From Rhodothermales bacterium (GTDB lineage Bacteria > Bacteroidota > Rhodothermia > Rhodothermales > JANQRZ01): 64,000 bases of DNA. Positions within the stretch are counted from its first letter, which is position 1. Every line of letters starts with the position of its first letter. Location of the stretch: positions 62,001-126,000 of the forward strand of contig JANQRZ010000007.1 in the NCBI GenBank assembly GCA_028284265.1, written 5' to 3'. Below the pieces are notes generated by a model that was not told where the DNA came from, made no database searches, and was given only the letters and a program-made list of their open reading frames with translations. The position numbers were made by a program, and so were the translations under genes. Below are positions 50,336 through 59,598 of this stretch, one piece after another.

Positions 50336-53300
50336 CTACACGCCGATCACATCGTAGCCGGAGCCTTGCACCGGGTCTTTCTTGACCTCGATACGGACGG
50401 GGAACGCCTCCTTTAGCTCGTTGAGGTGCGTGATGACGAGAATCTTGTCGAAGTCCTCGCGGATCGTCTGGATGGCCTCGACGAGGCGCTCGATGCCCTG
50501 CTTGTCCTGCGTCCCGAAGCCCTCGTCCACGACGAGCGTGCGAATGCGGACGCCGCTGCGCTCGGCGAGGAGTTGGGCGAGGGCGATGCGAAGGGCGAAG
50601 TTGACCCGGAAGGCCTCGCCGCCGGAGAACGTCTCGTAGGGGCGCGGCACCCCGCCCGCGTCGGTGATCTTGATGTCGAGCGTCTCCTTCGTCCCGCCGG
50701 TCTTCTTGTCTTTGAGCGTCTCCAGCGTGACGCGCGTCCGCCCCTTCGACAGTCGCTCCAGCAGCCCGTTCGCCCGGTCCTCGATCTCGGGGAGCGTCTC
50801 TTCGATGATGAGCGCCGGGATGCCGTTCTTGCCGAAGGCGTCGCGGAGGTGGCGGTAGAGCGTGCGCTCCTTCTTCGCCTCCCTGGCCTCAGCACGTACC
50901 GACTTGAGCGCTTCGCGGTCACGGGCGGCGCGCTCCAGCCGTTCGTGGATCCCACCGAGCGTGGCCTGCGCTTCGCTCAGTCGGGCAGCGAGACCGGCGC
51001 GGCGCTCGGCGTGGGTGCGCTGCTGCTCAGCGAGGTCGGCGCGGGCGGCGAGGCCTTCCTGCGCGGCTTCGATGGCGGTGCGGAGTGCCCCGGCGTCTTC
51101 CTCGTTCCGGGCGACCTCCTCGGCGATCTGCGTGCGGCGGGCGGTCCAGTCGGTGAGGCGGTCGCGGGCGTTGAGGAGCGCGGAGCGACGGTCGGGCACC
51201 TCGGCGAGGGCGTCGAGGTCGCGACGCACGGCGTCGTGCCGGGCCGCGTCGTAGCCGAGCGTGGTGAGTTGCTGCTGGAGCGCGTCGATCTGCTGACGGA
51301 TCGGGGCGAACGCACTGCCCGAGGCGAGTTGCTCGCGGAGCGCCGCTACTTCGCGTTCTCCGGCCTCGATTTTCTGGGCGAGCGTGTCGCGCCGCCCCTG
51401 CACCTCGTCGAGGTCACGGAGCGTGGCCTCGTGGCGAGCACGTTGCGCGGCCTCAGCCTGCACTTGCTCGAAGCGCTCGGCGTCGAACGGAAGCTCACGG
51501 AGTTTTTCTTCGAGGTCCGTCTTCTCGGCGCGGAGGTCCGGGCGAAAGGCATCGTCCCGAAGCTGCCGGTCGAGGTCGTCGGCACGGGTGCGACGCTCGG
51601 CGAGGTCGGCGACAGCTTCCTCGGCGGTGGCGATTCGGCCCTGCACCGTCGTGAGCGTGTCGGCCACGCCGTTCTGCTGATCGATGCGCGCCTTGAGGTC
51701 GGCAAAGCGTCGGAGCAGTTCGCTGCGTGTTTCCTGCCGCTGCTGCATCTCGCCCTCGACGCGGGCGATCTCAGCGGTGAGCGCAGCGCGTTCGTCGGCG
51801 TAGGTCTGCTCCACGGTGCGACGGTGCTCGGGCGTGAGCGCCGTGCCGCACGTCGGGCACGCCTCGGTTTCGAGGCCGCGCAGCCGCTCGGCCTTCTCGT
51901 CGACGGCCCGCACTTCGCGGCGGAGCCGCTCGATCTCGCGCTCCAGCCCTTCGATCTCGGCCTTGACGCCGCTCCCCTGCTCGCGCACCTCCGCCTGCTC
52001 CGTCTCCACCGCCTTGACCGCCGCGACGCGCTCGCGCAGATCGGCCTCCTGCTGCTTCAGACCGGGCAGCGCCTCGGCGTGGACACTGGCCGACTTGATC
52101 TGCTCCTGCAAACTTCGGATGCTGGCTTGGAGCGACCCGCGCTCGCTCGCCAGTTGCTTGTCGAGCGCCGTGATGCGCTCCTCGAAGGTCTGCCGCTCGG
52201 CCCGGCGGGCGCGCAGCGCTTCTAACTCGCGCTCGGCGGCACGGGCGGCACCGAGTCCGCGCTCGGCGATAGGCCGTTCGAGGAGACGCCGCTCGGCCTC
52301 AGCGTGGGCCTTGCGGTCGGCCTGCAACTCCACGTCGAGCCGACCGAGGCGCTTCTCACTATCCAGCCGCTGCCGCTCTAGGTCCAGCTTCTTCTCGTTG
52401 AGCTGCTTTTCGACGCCGCGCCACAGGTCGGCCTTCTGGCTGAGGTCGCGGTACTCCTTATCGAGCGCGTTCCACCGCTCGTAGTCGCGCTCGATGGATT
52501 CGCGCTGCGCGATGAGCGTTCCGGCCTGCTCGATCCGTCTCGCGAGTTCGGTGCGCTCGCGGTCGAGTTCCTGCTTGCGCTCGGCGAGGCGGGCGAGGCG
52601 AGCCTGCTGGCCGTCGACCGTCTGCGCGAGGCTGTCGAGTTCGGCAAGGCGCTCGGTGAGGCGCTTGCCCTCCGCGTCGGCGTCGGCCTGTTTCTTTTTT
52701 TGATTTGCAATAACGGCTTCGAGCGTCGTACGTTCTTCCTTCCACCGCCCCTCGTCTTCGAGCGCGCCGGTCAGCCGCTCGATCTCCACATCGGCGCGCT
52801 TGCCACGCTCGGTAGCTTCGGACAGCCGACTGCGCGCGACGGCGGCGTACTTCTCGAAGCGGTTCAGCCCGAGAATCCGCCCGAGGATTTCTTTGCGCTC
52901 GCCGGACTTCTTCTTGGTGAACTCGTCGCTCCTCCCCTGCAGCAGGAACGCTGAGTTGATGAACGTCTCGTAGTCCAGACCGAGCGTGTCGGTGATGACG
53001 ACCTGCGTGTCCTTGACCGAACCTGCGGTGAGCGGCTGGAAGTCGGTGCCGTCCCACGCCTGAAACTCCAGCCCCGGCTTCGAGGTCTTGCCGGACGCCG
53101 AGCGCTGAAACGAGCGGACGACCCGGTACCGCCCCCCTTCGAGGTCGAAGACCAGTTCGACCTTCATATCGCGCGTACCGATGCGGAGGAGATCTTCGTC
53201 TGGCTTGCGGGCGTCGGTCGACTTCCGCGCTTCGCCCCAGATCGCCCAGGTGATCGCGTCGAGGAGCGCCGACTTGCCCTGCCCGTTCCCCCCCGAGAGA

Positions 53301-53389
53301 CAGGCGACGTGAAACTGCTCGAAGTCGAGCGGCTCGGTGTGCGTGCCGTAGGACAGGAAGTTGTGGAGCTTGAGGGAAACGGGAATCAT
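50336..53389 (-). CDS. sbcC: SbcC-like SMC-family DNA repair ATPase
   Basis: 1017 residues. The N-terminal ABC half has P-loop GGNGQGKSALLDAI (residues ~33-46). Long antiparallel coiled coils (~190-780) are interrupted by a zinc hook Cys-Pro-Thr-Cys near residue 511. The C-terminal ABC half has the signature TFSGGEAFRVNFALRIALAQLL and Walker B TLVVDEGFGTQD. SbcC partners with the SbcD nuclease to cut hairpins and DNA ends. No sbcD gene is adjacent in the window. The coding region contains an exact TTGCAATAACGG repeat near codon 226, next to an A-rich run. Confidence 0.94.
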   Translation of the reverse strand: MIPVSLKLHNFLSYGTHTEPLDFEQFHVACLSGGNGQGKSALLDAITWAIWGEARKSTDARKPDEDLLRIGTRDMKVELVFDLEGGRYRVVRSFQRSASGKTSKPGLEFQAWDGTDFQPLTAGSVKDTQVVITDTLGLDYETFINSAFLLQGRSDEFTKKKSGERKEILGRILGLNRFEKYAAVARSRLSEATERGKRADVEIERLTGALEDEGRWKEERTTLEAVIANQKKKQADADAEGKRLTERLAELDSLAQTVDGQQARLARLAERKQELDRERTELARRIEQAGTLIAQRESIERDYERWNALDKEYRDLSQKADLWRGVEKQLNEKKLDLERQRLDSEKRLGRLDVELQADRKAHAEAERRLLERPIAERGLGAARAAERELEALRARRAERQTFEERITALDKQLASERGSLQASIRSLQEQIKSASVHAEALPGLKQQEADLRERVAAVKAVETEQAEVREQGSGVKAEIEGLEREIERLRREVRAVDEKAERLRGLETEACPTCGTALTPEHRRTVEQTYADERAALTAEIARVEGEMQQRQETRSELLRRFADLKARIDQQNGVADTLTTVQGRIATAEEAVADLAERRTRADDLDRQLRDDAFRPDLRAEKTDLEEKLRELPFDAERFEQVQAEAAQRARHEATLRDLDEVQGRRDTLAQKIEAGEREVAALREQLASGSAFAPIRQQIDALQQQLTTLGYDAARHDAVRRDLDALAEVPDRRSALLNARDRLTDWTARRTQIAEEVARNEEDAGALRTAIEAAQEGLAARADLAEQQRTHAERRAGLAARLSEAQATLGGIHERLERAARDREALKSVRAEAREAKKERTLYRHLRDAFGKNGIPALIIEETLPEIEDRANGLLERLSKGRTRVTLETLKDKKTGGTKETLDIKITDAGGVPRPYETFSGGEAFRVNFALRIALAQLLAERSGVRIRTLVVDEGFGTQDKQGIERLVEAIQTIREDFDKILVITHLNELKEAFPVRIEVKKDPVQGSGYDVIGV
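52705..52716 (+). repeat. 12-bp repeat TTGCAATAACGG (copy 8), inside sbcC
   Basis: On the coding strand it reads CCG TTA TTG CAA in the gene's frame as ..C-CGT-TAT.., encoding Ala-Val-Ile-Ala-Asn in the coiled coil. Exact consensus, so it is not confined to gene ends. Confidence 0.65.
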
Positions 53390-53392
53390 CGG

Positions 53393-53944
53393 CTAGTCGG
53401 AATCATCGTCGCTAAATCGGTCGAGCAGTTGATCCTGAAAACCGGGTGCGAGGCTGCGAAACAGCTCCCACGCGCCGGGGGCTAGCGTCTGCACTGGCTC
53501 GTAGAGCACCGATGCCTCGCGCGTGTCCTCGCCGATTAGGAGCGGTTCGCCGCCGGGCAGCGCGACGGCACTTGTGACGAGGAGTCCCACGCTCAGGACC
53601 AGCGCCGCCCGGAGCGCCCCGAAGCCTCCGCCCACCACCTTATCGATCCCCCCGAGCTTGAGTGCCGCGAGTGTCTTGCGAACCAAGTGCGCGGCAAACA
53701 TCAGCACGCTCAGGACCGCCGCGAAGGTAACGACGAAGCCGAGGATCGGTGCGAGCCGTTCGGACAGGCCGAGGCTAGACACGACGAGGTCGCCCACGGG
53801 TTGCATCGAACCTGCCGCCACCCAGAGCGCCACGACGAGGCCTACGGTGCCGACGAGTTGGCTGAGTGCCCCGGCCCGCACCCCGCGCCAGATGCCTAGC
53901 CCGATGAGTCCGGCCAAGGCCAGATCGAGTGTACTCGCGGACAT
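53393..53944 (-). CDS. cvpA: CvpA-family membrane protein
   Basis: 183 residues. Four membrane helices: LDLALAGLIGLGIWRGVRAGALSQL at the N-terminus, the CvpA signature GLGIWRGVRAG, and GIDKVVGGGFGALRAALVLS in the third helix. In E. coli CvpA is needed for colicin V production; in other bacteria it affects envelope and biofilm traits. Its stop lies 3 bp before sbcC, so the two may be co-transcribed. Confidence 0.9.
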   Translation of the reverse strand: MSASTLDLALAGLIGLGIWRGVRAGALSQLVGTVGLVVALWVAAGSMQPVGDLVVSSLGLSERLAPILGFVVTFAAVLSVLMFAAHLVRKTLAALKLGGIDKVVGGGFGALRAALVLSVGLLVTSAVALPGGEPLLIGEDTREASVLYEPVQTLAPGAWELFRSLAPGFQDQLLDRFSDDDSD

Positions 53945-53951
53945 CAGCGTG

Positions 53952-54392
53952 CTACCCCTTCAATAAGTTCTGCACGACAACGCGGACGCGGTTACCGTCG
54001 GCCTTGCCTTTGAGCGCACTCATCGCCTCGCCCATCACGCGGCCCATGTCCTTCATCGAGGTCGCGCCGGTGCGGGTGACGATCTCGTGGATGGTGCGGT
54101 GGATGTCCTCGTCGGAGAGTTGGGCAGGCAGGTACTCGGCGATGATGACCAGTTCGTCACGCTCGCGCTGGGCGAGATCGTCGCGGCCCGCGTCCTCGTA
54201 CTGCTGAAGGGCATCGCGGCGCTGCTTGGCCTGCTTCTGGATAATCGCGAGCAGATCGTCATCGGAAACAGGGCCGGTGCCCTCTTTGTGTTTCTCGATG
54301 ATGGCGGCGCGGAGTGCGCGAATGGCGAGGAGGCGGGTCTTGTCCTTCGCCCGCATGGCGTCTTTGAGGTCGTGGTCGAGGCGGTCGAGCAT
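53952..54392 (-). CDS. GatB/YqeY domain protein
   Basis: 146 residues. YqeY pattern: LDHDLKDAMRAKDKTRLLAIRALRAAIIEKHKEG (seen as DAMRAKDKTRLLAIRALRAA), AKQRRDALQQYEDAGRDDLA, EEL-like EYLPAQLSDEDI, and the final TGATSMKDMGRVMGEAM with GKADGNRVRVVVQNLL. The domain resembles the tRNA-binding tail of GatB amidotransferase. Its function in stand-alone form is not settled. Confidence 0.93.
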   Translation of the reverse strand: MLDRLDHDLKDAMRAKDKTRLLAIRALRAAIIEKHKEGTGPVSDDDLLAIIQKQAKQRRDALQQYEDAGRDDLAQRERDELVIIAEYLPAQLSDEDIHRTIHEIVTRTGATSMKDMGRVMGEAMSALKGKADGNRVRVVVQNLLKG

Positions 54393-54468
54393 GGATCGGC
54401 GGGAGTGCGATGGAGATCGAAAACGGGCTGCAAGCTACGCCCGTCGCGCCCCGACGTTTCCCGCTTCC

Positions 54469-55278
54469 CTACCGCAACACCAACCGGAGGGCGAAGACGC
54501 CAATGCCGACCTGCATCGCCCCGAGGGCCACCGCCGAGTACGTGTCGTAGCGGTCGATCTCGTGCCGGAGCGACGGGTCGCCGGAGCGCTCGTAGACCTC
54601 GAACGCATCGTCGCCCTTGAACTTGTAGTGGATGGCGACGGCCCCGGCCCCAAGCGCGAGGCCGACCGCAGCAATGTCAATCCAGTAGTTGGGGCGCTTC
54701 GCCTCGTGCAGCGCGACCTCACCGACGCCCGCCTCGGCGAGGGTGATCGGGCGGAGCACGACGCTGTAGGCGTTGTCGAGGTCAGCACCCGGCACCTGCC
54801 GCGCTTCGGTGTAGCCCGTCTTGCGAACGACGAGCGTACCGTCGAGCGGCTCGTCAGTCATCACGTCGAGTGGCGTCTCGCCAAGGCGTTCAGTGGCGCC
54901 ATCGGCTTTTTCCAGCGATACCGTCGCGCCGAAGGGGAAGCTCTCGATTCGGTAGCGCAGCGGCACGTCGAGACGCACGGTCGTCGTCTCCCCCGTTCGT
55001 ACCTCGACTTCTGTTTCAGAATGGCGCGGCTGCCACGCCGCTACGTCCGGCTCGCGGAGCACGAGGCGGTGCGTACCCGGCGCGAGATCGAATCCCGCCG
55101 CGGCGACCGGCCCGAGCAGCGTCTCACCGTCGTAGAGCATCCCATCCGGCAGGTTCGTCTCGACGACGACCGTGCCGGTGCCGACAAGGACGGCAGCCAC
55201 CGAGTCTGGAAACGACGGCTGCGCGGCGACGGGGAGCGCCGACAGTAGCAGGACTAGTGTAGCGAGAGATCGGATCAT
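54469..55278 (-). CDS. Secreted PEGA-domain protein
   Basis: 269 residues from the ATG at 55278. The signal peptide is MIRSLATLVLLLSALPVAAQ. One or two PEGA-like beta modules follow: VVVETNLPDGMLYDGETLLGPVAAAGFDLAPGTHRLVLREP, seen as LPDGMLYDGETLLG and LAPGTHRLVLR, then FPFGATVSLEKADG with GETPLDVM. The C-terminal part has two hydrophobic segments (about 195-215, 250-268). It is the last gene of the operon with the propeller lipoprotein (ATGA overlap at 55275-55278). It probably helps an outer-membrane assembly; role unknown. Confidence 0.75.
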   Translation of the reverse strand: MIRSLATLVLLLSALPVAAQPSFPDSVAAVLVGTGTVVVETNLPDGMLYDGETLLGPVAAAGFDLAPGTHRLVLREPDVAAWQPRHSETEVEVRTGETTTVRLDVPLRYRIESFPFGATVSLEKADGATERLGETPLDVMTDEPLDGTLVVRKTGYTEARQVPGADLDNAYSVVLRPITLAEAGVGEVALHEAKRPNYWIDIAAVGLALGAGAVAIHYKFKGDDAFEVYERSGDPSLRHEIDRYDTYSAVALGAMQVGIGVFALRLVLR

Positions 55279-56498
55279 GAGTCGTCCCGGCTTGCAGTGA
55301 CCGGCGCGGCGGGCCGGAAGGCATAAATGTGGCGCGGCTCGGCGAGGACGAGGAGCGTGCCCTCGTGCAGCACCGGAGCCGTCTTGACGCGACCGCCTAG
55401 CTCCTGCTCCCACAGCAACTCGCCTGTTGCTCGGTCGAGGGCGTAGAAATGTTGGTCGAGCGCTCCGGCATAGACCACGTCGGCAGTAATCAGAGGGGCC
55501 GAAGCGAAGTTGCCGTCGGCGCGGAAGCGCCAGCGCTCCTCGCCCGACGCTGCATCGAGTGCCCGGAGCACGCCATCGCTCGCACCCACGACTACGAGTC
55601 GGTTATCGACGGCAGGCGCGCTGACTTTGACCGCATCGCCCGTCTCTACCTCCCACACGAGGTCTCCGCTCACATCGAGCGCCACGAAGCGTCCCCGAGT
55701 CGTCGGTACAAAAAGGAGGCCTCCACTACAGGCCGGTGTCTCGTAGACCGGCACGCCGAGCATCCGCGTCCAGCGAACCGCCCCCGTGACGAGGTCGAGC
55801 GCGGTCACCCGGCCCCGGTCGTCGGCGACGGCCACGAGGTTCGGCGCGAGCAGCGTGGGTGTAGCGAAGAACCCAGCGGTGGAGTCGGGCACGGCTTCCC
55901 AGCGCACCGTGCCGATGGTAGGATCGATGGCGCGGACGGTCCCATCCGTCCCGGCAGCGACAAGGGTCTCGCCCGCGAGCAACAGCCCGGCCTCGTGCGC
56001 TCCAGCGCGAATCGACCACACCCGCTCGCCCTTGACGAAGTCGTACCCGAGGATCGTCCGCTTCCCGGCAGCGATGGTGGCGTAGAACATCCGCTCCGTC
56101 AGCACAGGCGCGCCTTCTAGCGGCTCGCGGAAATCTACCGAGGCCCGCTTGCGCCCTGTCTCCACGTCAATGCCCCGCACCTCGCCCTTCCGCGTCACCA
56201 CGATTAGTACGCCGTCCGCGACGAGCGCGGCCGCCGGACCGAATGCCCCATCGGCATCGTAGCGCCATGCCTCTTCGAGTGGAGGTTGAAGCAAACCCTC
56301 GGTGGCGTTGCTCCGTGATACCGTGCCGCCCTCTGTTGTCCAGTCGCTGGCATCCAGTCGCAGCGGATCGCCGAGTTGAAAAACGGTGCAGCCGCTGAGG
56401 CCAGAGAGGAGCAAGAGGAGAGAGAAAAGAAGGAAAAGAAAGCGAGGCCTGTCTGCCCGCCTTCTGCTCGCTGCCCGCTGCCTTCTGCTCGCTGTCAT
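55275..56498 (-). CDS. PQQ-type beta-propeller lipoprotein (BamB-like)
   Basis: 407 residues from the ATG at 56498, the only plausible start before the lipobox. A basic, repeat-derived N-terminal stretch is followed by a lipoprotein signal RFLFLLFSLLLLLSGLSGC. Eight or so PQQ-like blades follow, with repeated GxIxxLDxxTGxxxW patterns: IDVETGRKRA, IDPTIGTVRWE, LDLVTGAVRWT, LDAASGEERWRF, LDRATGELLWE. It resembles BamB, the scaffold lipoprotein of the outer-membrane assembly machine. It overlaps the upstream beta-barrel gene by ATGA. Confidence 0.82.
   Translation of the reverse strand: MTASRRQRAASRRRADRPRFLFLLFSLLLLLSGLSGCTVFQLGDPLRLDASDWTTEGGTVSRSNATEGLLQPPLEEAWRYDADGAFGPAAALVADGVLIVVTRKGEVRGIDVETGRKRASVDFREPLEGAPVLTERMFYATIAAGKRTILGYDFVKGERVWSIRAGAHEAGLLLAGETLVAAGTDGTVRAIDPTIGTVRWEAVPDSTAGFFATPTLLAPNLVAVADDRGRVTALDLVTGAVRWTRMLGVPVYETPACSGGLLFVPTTRGRFVALDVSGDLVWEVETGDAVKVSAPAVDNRLVVVGASDGVLRALDAASGEERWRFRADGNFASAPLITADVVYAGALDQHFYALDRATGELLWEQELGGRVKTAPVLHEGTLLVLAEPRHIYAFRPAAPVTASRDDS
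56400..56498. repeat. Purine/pyrimidine-skewed repeat overlapping the lipoprotein start
   Basis: CTTCTGCTCGCTGCCCGCTG occurs twice in near-copy and is followed by a purine run (GAGAGAAAAGAAGGAAAAGA) on the + strand. The same words, AGCAGAAGGCAG, occur at 1062. It encodes the unusual basic head and hydrophobic segment of the lipoprotein. Confidence 0.4.
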
Positions 56499-59464
56499 CA
56501 GAAGTTGTACCCGAAGAAGAACGACGTGAATGGATCGCGCTCGGACCATTGAAGCCCGTCCCGGAAGCGCCAGCCGACATCATAGCGAAGGACGAACCCG
56601 CCGAAGATGTTCAGCCGAAGGCCGAGGCCGAGTGAGCCGAGGTCGGTCCCGGCGAAGAGTTGGGGCTGCCGCTCGTTGTAGTCGCCGTTCCAGACGTGGG
56701 CCGCGTCGGCGAAGGCCGCGCCGCGCAGGTTGACGATCCCGAATGGCGCGAGGAATGGGATATAGGCGCTGGGGCGCTCTAGGATCGGGAAGCGGAGTTC
56801 GTGCGAGGTGAACCACATGCTCTGGCCGCGGACGCGGAAGAGCGGGAAGCCACGCAGGTCCCAGCTTCCGCCGAGAAGAAACAGCCGTGCCTCACGCCCG
56901 ACGTTGGTCTGCGCCAGTCCCCACGAGGCGAACGTCACGCCGGGAACAATGCGGAGGTAGTGGCGGAGGTCGGCGCGGAGCGTGTAGTAGCTCACATTCG
57001 AGAAGCGCACGTCGGTGGTGTAGGCTGCCGTCGCGGTTCCCTTCCAGCCATCGACCGGGCCATTGAACCCGTAGAGCGCGTTGTCGTGCGTGAACGAGAT
57101 CGCGTTCGAGAGGAGAAACGCCTCGCGGTCGATCTGCCGGACGAAGACTTCCTTGCGGTTGTAGTTGAACGAGGTCGAGATATCGACGCGCTGGAACTTG
57201 GAGAGCGGATAGCTCACCAGCCCGACGGCCCCGATCAGTTCCTCAAAGAAGACCGGAAATTCCTCGGCGGCGTCGGGGTCGGTGAGGTCGAAGCGCTGGC
57301 CGCTGAAGCGGTAGAGGCCGTAGCCGTAGTTGGCCCGACGCCCGAGGTGGATGCGCGTCACCGAGGCATTCAGCCCGTCCACGAACGAGCGCCCCGGCAC
57401 GCGGGTCGAGTAGGCCGAGACATAAATCTGGTCGTTGCCCAGCAGGTCGGAGAAGGCGAGAACAGCTCCACCGTTGGTACCCCAGACGGGGTTGGTCGAG
57501 AGCGCGCCTTGCGCGGCGTCAAGGGAGTATTTCTTCCGGTACGGGCGGCGGCGCTCCGTGTCTTCGATCTCCAGCCGACCGTAGCTCCACGGCCCATCGC
57601 CCCCGCTCACCTCATCGCGGTAGACCAGCCCCACGCGGGCCGTTTGACGCGGCGCGGTCAGGAGCGAGTCCGCCGAGCTCTGGCGGATCGTGAAGCGCGA
57701 GTCTTCGAGCGTCGAGAACAGCAGCCGGTTGTCGGCGGTCCAGACCGGGTCGAAGGCAGCCCCGGTGAAGTCGGTGAGTTGGGCAACGGTACGACCCGAC
57801 GGCTCGGGTGCGACGGTCGGGCCAGCCGCAGCGAGAGCGATCTCTGCCGGGGCGTCGGCGGTCATGTCGGCGACCCAGAGGTTCTGACCGCTGAACTTGC
57901 CGTCGGCCTCGCGGCGCGACGAGATGAAGACGAGGCGCTCGCCATCAGGACTCCAGTCCGGGGCAAGGTCGATCTGCGGGCCGTAGGTCACGTAGTCGAT
58001 CCCGCCGCTGTCCAGGTCGAGCGTGAACAGGTTATAGTGCCCATCCTCGCCAAACTCCGTCCGGTCCGACGAGAAGGCGAGCGTGGTGCCGTCGGGGCTC
58101 CACGCGGGGTCGCGGTCGTCGTAGGCGTCGTTCGTCAGCTTGCGGAGCGTGCCGTCGGCGAGGTCGTAGGTGTAGAGGTCGGCGAAGCCGCTTCGCTCGA
58201 TGCCGGTGAACGCGAGCCGCGTCCCGGTCGGGTCCCACGACGGCGAGTAGACGGCGACCAAACCGGGGAAGCGGTACGTCTCCCCGATGCGATCATTTGC
58301 CAGGTCGTAGACGTGAATCACATCGGCGTCGCCGCTCTTAGTGACGAAGGCGAGTTGGCCGTCCGCGCTCACGTCGAGTTGGCTCTCGAAGAAGTGGAAC
58401 GCCTCGAACCGCGCCGAGCGCTCACCCTTGACGAGCACACGCGGGTCAGCGGTCGGCGATCCTTCGGCATCGACCTCGACAGCGTAGAGGTTGGTGTACC
58501 CATCGCGGTTGGCGACGAAGGCGATCTCGCGCCGACCGTCAGCGTGGCGGTAGTGGGTGGGTTTGCCGCTGAAGCCTCGGGCGGCGACCGCGTCCGACAT
58601 AAACGTCGGCGGCATAGCCTCGTCGAGTTTCGGGAGATACTGCTCGTGGACCCACGCGGTCCACTCATCGGATATCGTGCGGTAGTCCTCGCGGAGGACG
58701 TGCTCCATCACCTTGCGGAAGTCGGGGTCGCGCCAGAACTCATCGAACAGGCGAAGCAACTTGTCCTCGCCGTAGCGCTCGGCGATGAACCGGCATAGGG
58801 CCTCGCCCTGCTTGTACATCAGGTACGTCCCGTAAATCCGGTCGAGGTTTTCGAGCGGGACGAAGTAGTTACTCGCCACCGCGTCGCGGAGCACCATCTC
58901 GTGCTGGAAGTCCGGCTCGCCGCTCCAGTACTCGGCGATGCCCTCGGTGAACCACAAGGGCGGTGGGACGGTGAATGGGCGGCGGTGGTCGCGCATCACC
59001 CGCGTCAGCTTGGAGTAGGTGAAGACGTGGACCAGCTCGTGCCGGATCACGCGGCGGAAGCGGTGGAGGTTGCCGTTTGCCGGGATCACGACGCGCCCTT
59101 TGAGGAACTCGAAGAACCCGCCGACGCCGTCCGGGATGAACCCCGGCGTAACGTTGGTCTGCTTGAAGTGGAGGTTGGACGAGTAGAAGATCAGCGGGAC
59201 GCGGTGCCCAAGCGAGAAGTTGAACGTGTTCTCCAGTTCCTCGTAGGCCTCCTCGGCGAAGTGCGCGCCGTGCTCGGCCAGCGTCTGCATCTCCGGGTAG
59301 TAGTAGATGTCGAAGTGGTCCGTGTGCAGGACGTGCCAGTCGAAAGCGTCGTACTGGATCTTGTTGCGCCCGAAGTAGAAGTGGTACTGCGCCTGCGCCG
59401 GGAGGGCGGGCAGCAGGATACCGAGCACAAGAAGCGCGGACGCGAAGCGGAGGAATCGGGGCAT
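56498..59464 (-). CDS. Peptidase-MA / TolB-propeller / outer-membrane barrel fusion
   Basis: 988 residues from the ATG at 59464. The signal peptide is LRFASALLVLGILLPALPAQAQ. Residues ~25-300 are a peptidase-MA-like domain with the zinc motif HELVH (in RRVIRHELVHVFTYSK) and the third ligand region WFTEGIAEYWSG. A TolB-like propeller follows (~320-610) with repeats such as YSPSWDPTGTRLAFTG, DPAWSPDGTTLAFSSDR and APDWSPDGERLVFISSR. The last ~330 residues form a beta barrel of surface-antigen (BamA/TamA) type, ending SFFFGYNF with the terminal Phe. It is probably an outer-membrane protein with a periplasmic or surface protease and propeller. It heads the operon with the PQQ lipoprotein and PEGA gene. 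Confidence 0.88.
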   Translation of the reverse strand: MPRFLRFASALLVLGILLPALPAQAQYHFYFGRNKIQYDAFDWHVLHTDHFDIYYYPEMQTLAEHGAHFAEEAYEELENTFNFSLGHRVPLIFYSSNLHFKQTNVTPGFIPDGVGGFFEFLKGRVVIPANGNLHRFRRVIRHELVHVFTYSKLTRVMRDHRRPFTVPPPLWFTEGIAEYWSGEPDFQHEMVLRDAVASNYFVPLENLDRIYGTYLMYKQGEALCRFIAERYGEDKLLRLFDEFWRDPDFRKVMEHVLREDYRTISDEWTAWVHEQYLPKLDEAMPPTFMSDAVAARGFSGKPTHYRHADGRREIAFVANRDGYTNLYAVEVDAEGSPTADPRVLVKGERSARFEAFHFFESQLDVSADGQLAFVTKSGDADVIHVYDLANDRIGETYRFPGLVAVYSPSWDPTGTRLAFTGIERSGFADLYTYDLADGTLRKLTNDAYDDRDPAWSPDGTTLAFSSDRTEFGEDGHYNLFTLDLDSGGIDYVTYGPQIDLAPDWSPDGERLVFISSRREADGKFSGQNLWVADMTADAPAEIALAAAGPTVAPEPSGRTVAQLTDFTGAAFDPVWTADNRLLFSTLEDSRFTIRQSSADSLLTAPRQTARVGLVYRDEVSGGDGPWSYGRLEIEDTERRRPYRKKYSLDAAQGALSTNPVWGTNGGAVLAFSDLLGNDQIYVSAYSTRVPGRSFVDGLNASVTRIHLGRRANYGYGLYRFSGQRFDLTDPDAAEEFPVFFEELIGAVGLVSYPLSKFQRVDISTSFNYNRKEVFVRQIDREAFLLSNAISFTHDNALYGFNGPVDGWKGTATAAYTTDVRFSNVSYYTLRADLRHYLRIVPGVTFASWGLAQTNVGREARLFLLGGSWDLRGFPLFRVRGQSMWFTSHELRFPILERPSAYIPFLAPFGIVNLRGAAFADAAHVWNGDYNERQPQLFAGTDLGSLGLGLRLNIFGGFVLRYDVGWRFRDGLQWSERDPFTSFFFGYNF

Positions 59465-59598
59465 GAGACCGAGCGAGGCGAGACAGGGCACGATAGGACT
59501 ATCGGCGGGTCGCGTCAAGGGCTTTCGCCGCCCCCTTTGGGATTGCTCACACCTCCTGCGTATGTTGAAGCCCATTCCTTTAGTCTGGCTCCGATACC

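Noticed and set aside
50426-52225. 599-codon open frame on the + strand
   Set aside because: Antisense of sbcC. The clear SMC motifs on the other strand show which is real.
56801-58798. 665-codon open frame on the + strand
   Set aside because: It is entirely antisense to the beta-barrel/peptidase gene, has GC-shadow composition (Val/Arg/Glu/Asp-rich), and shows no family motif.
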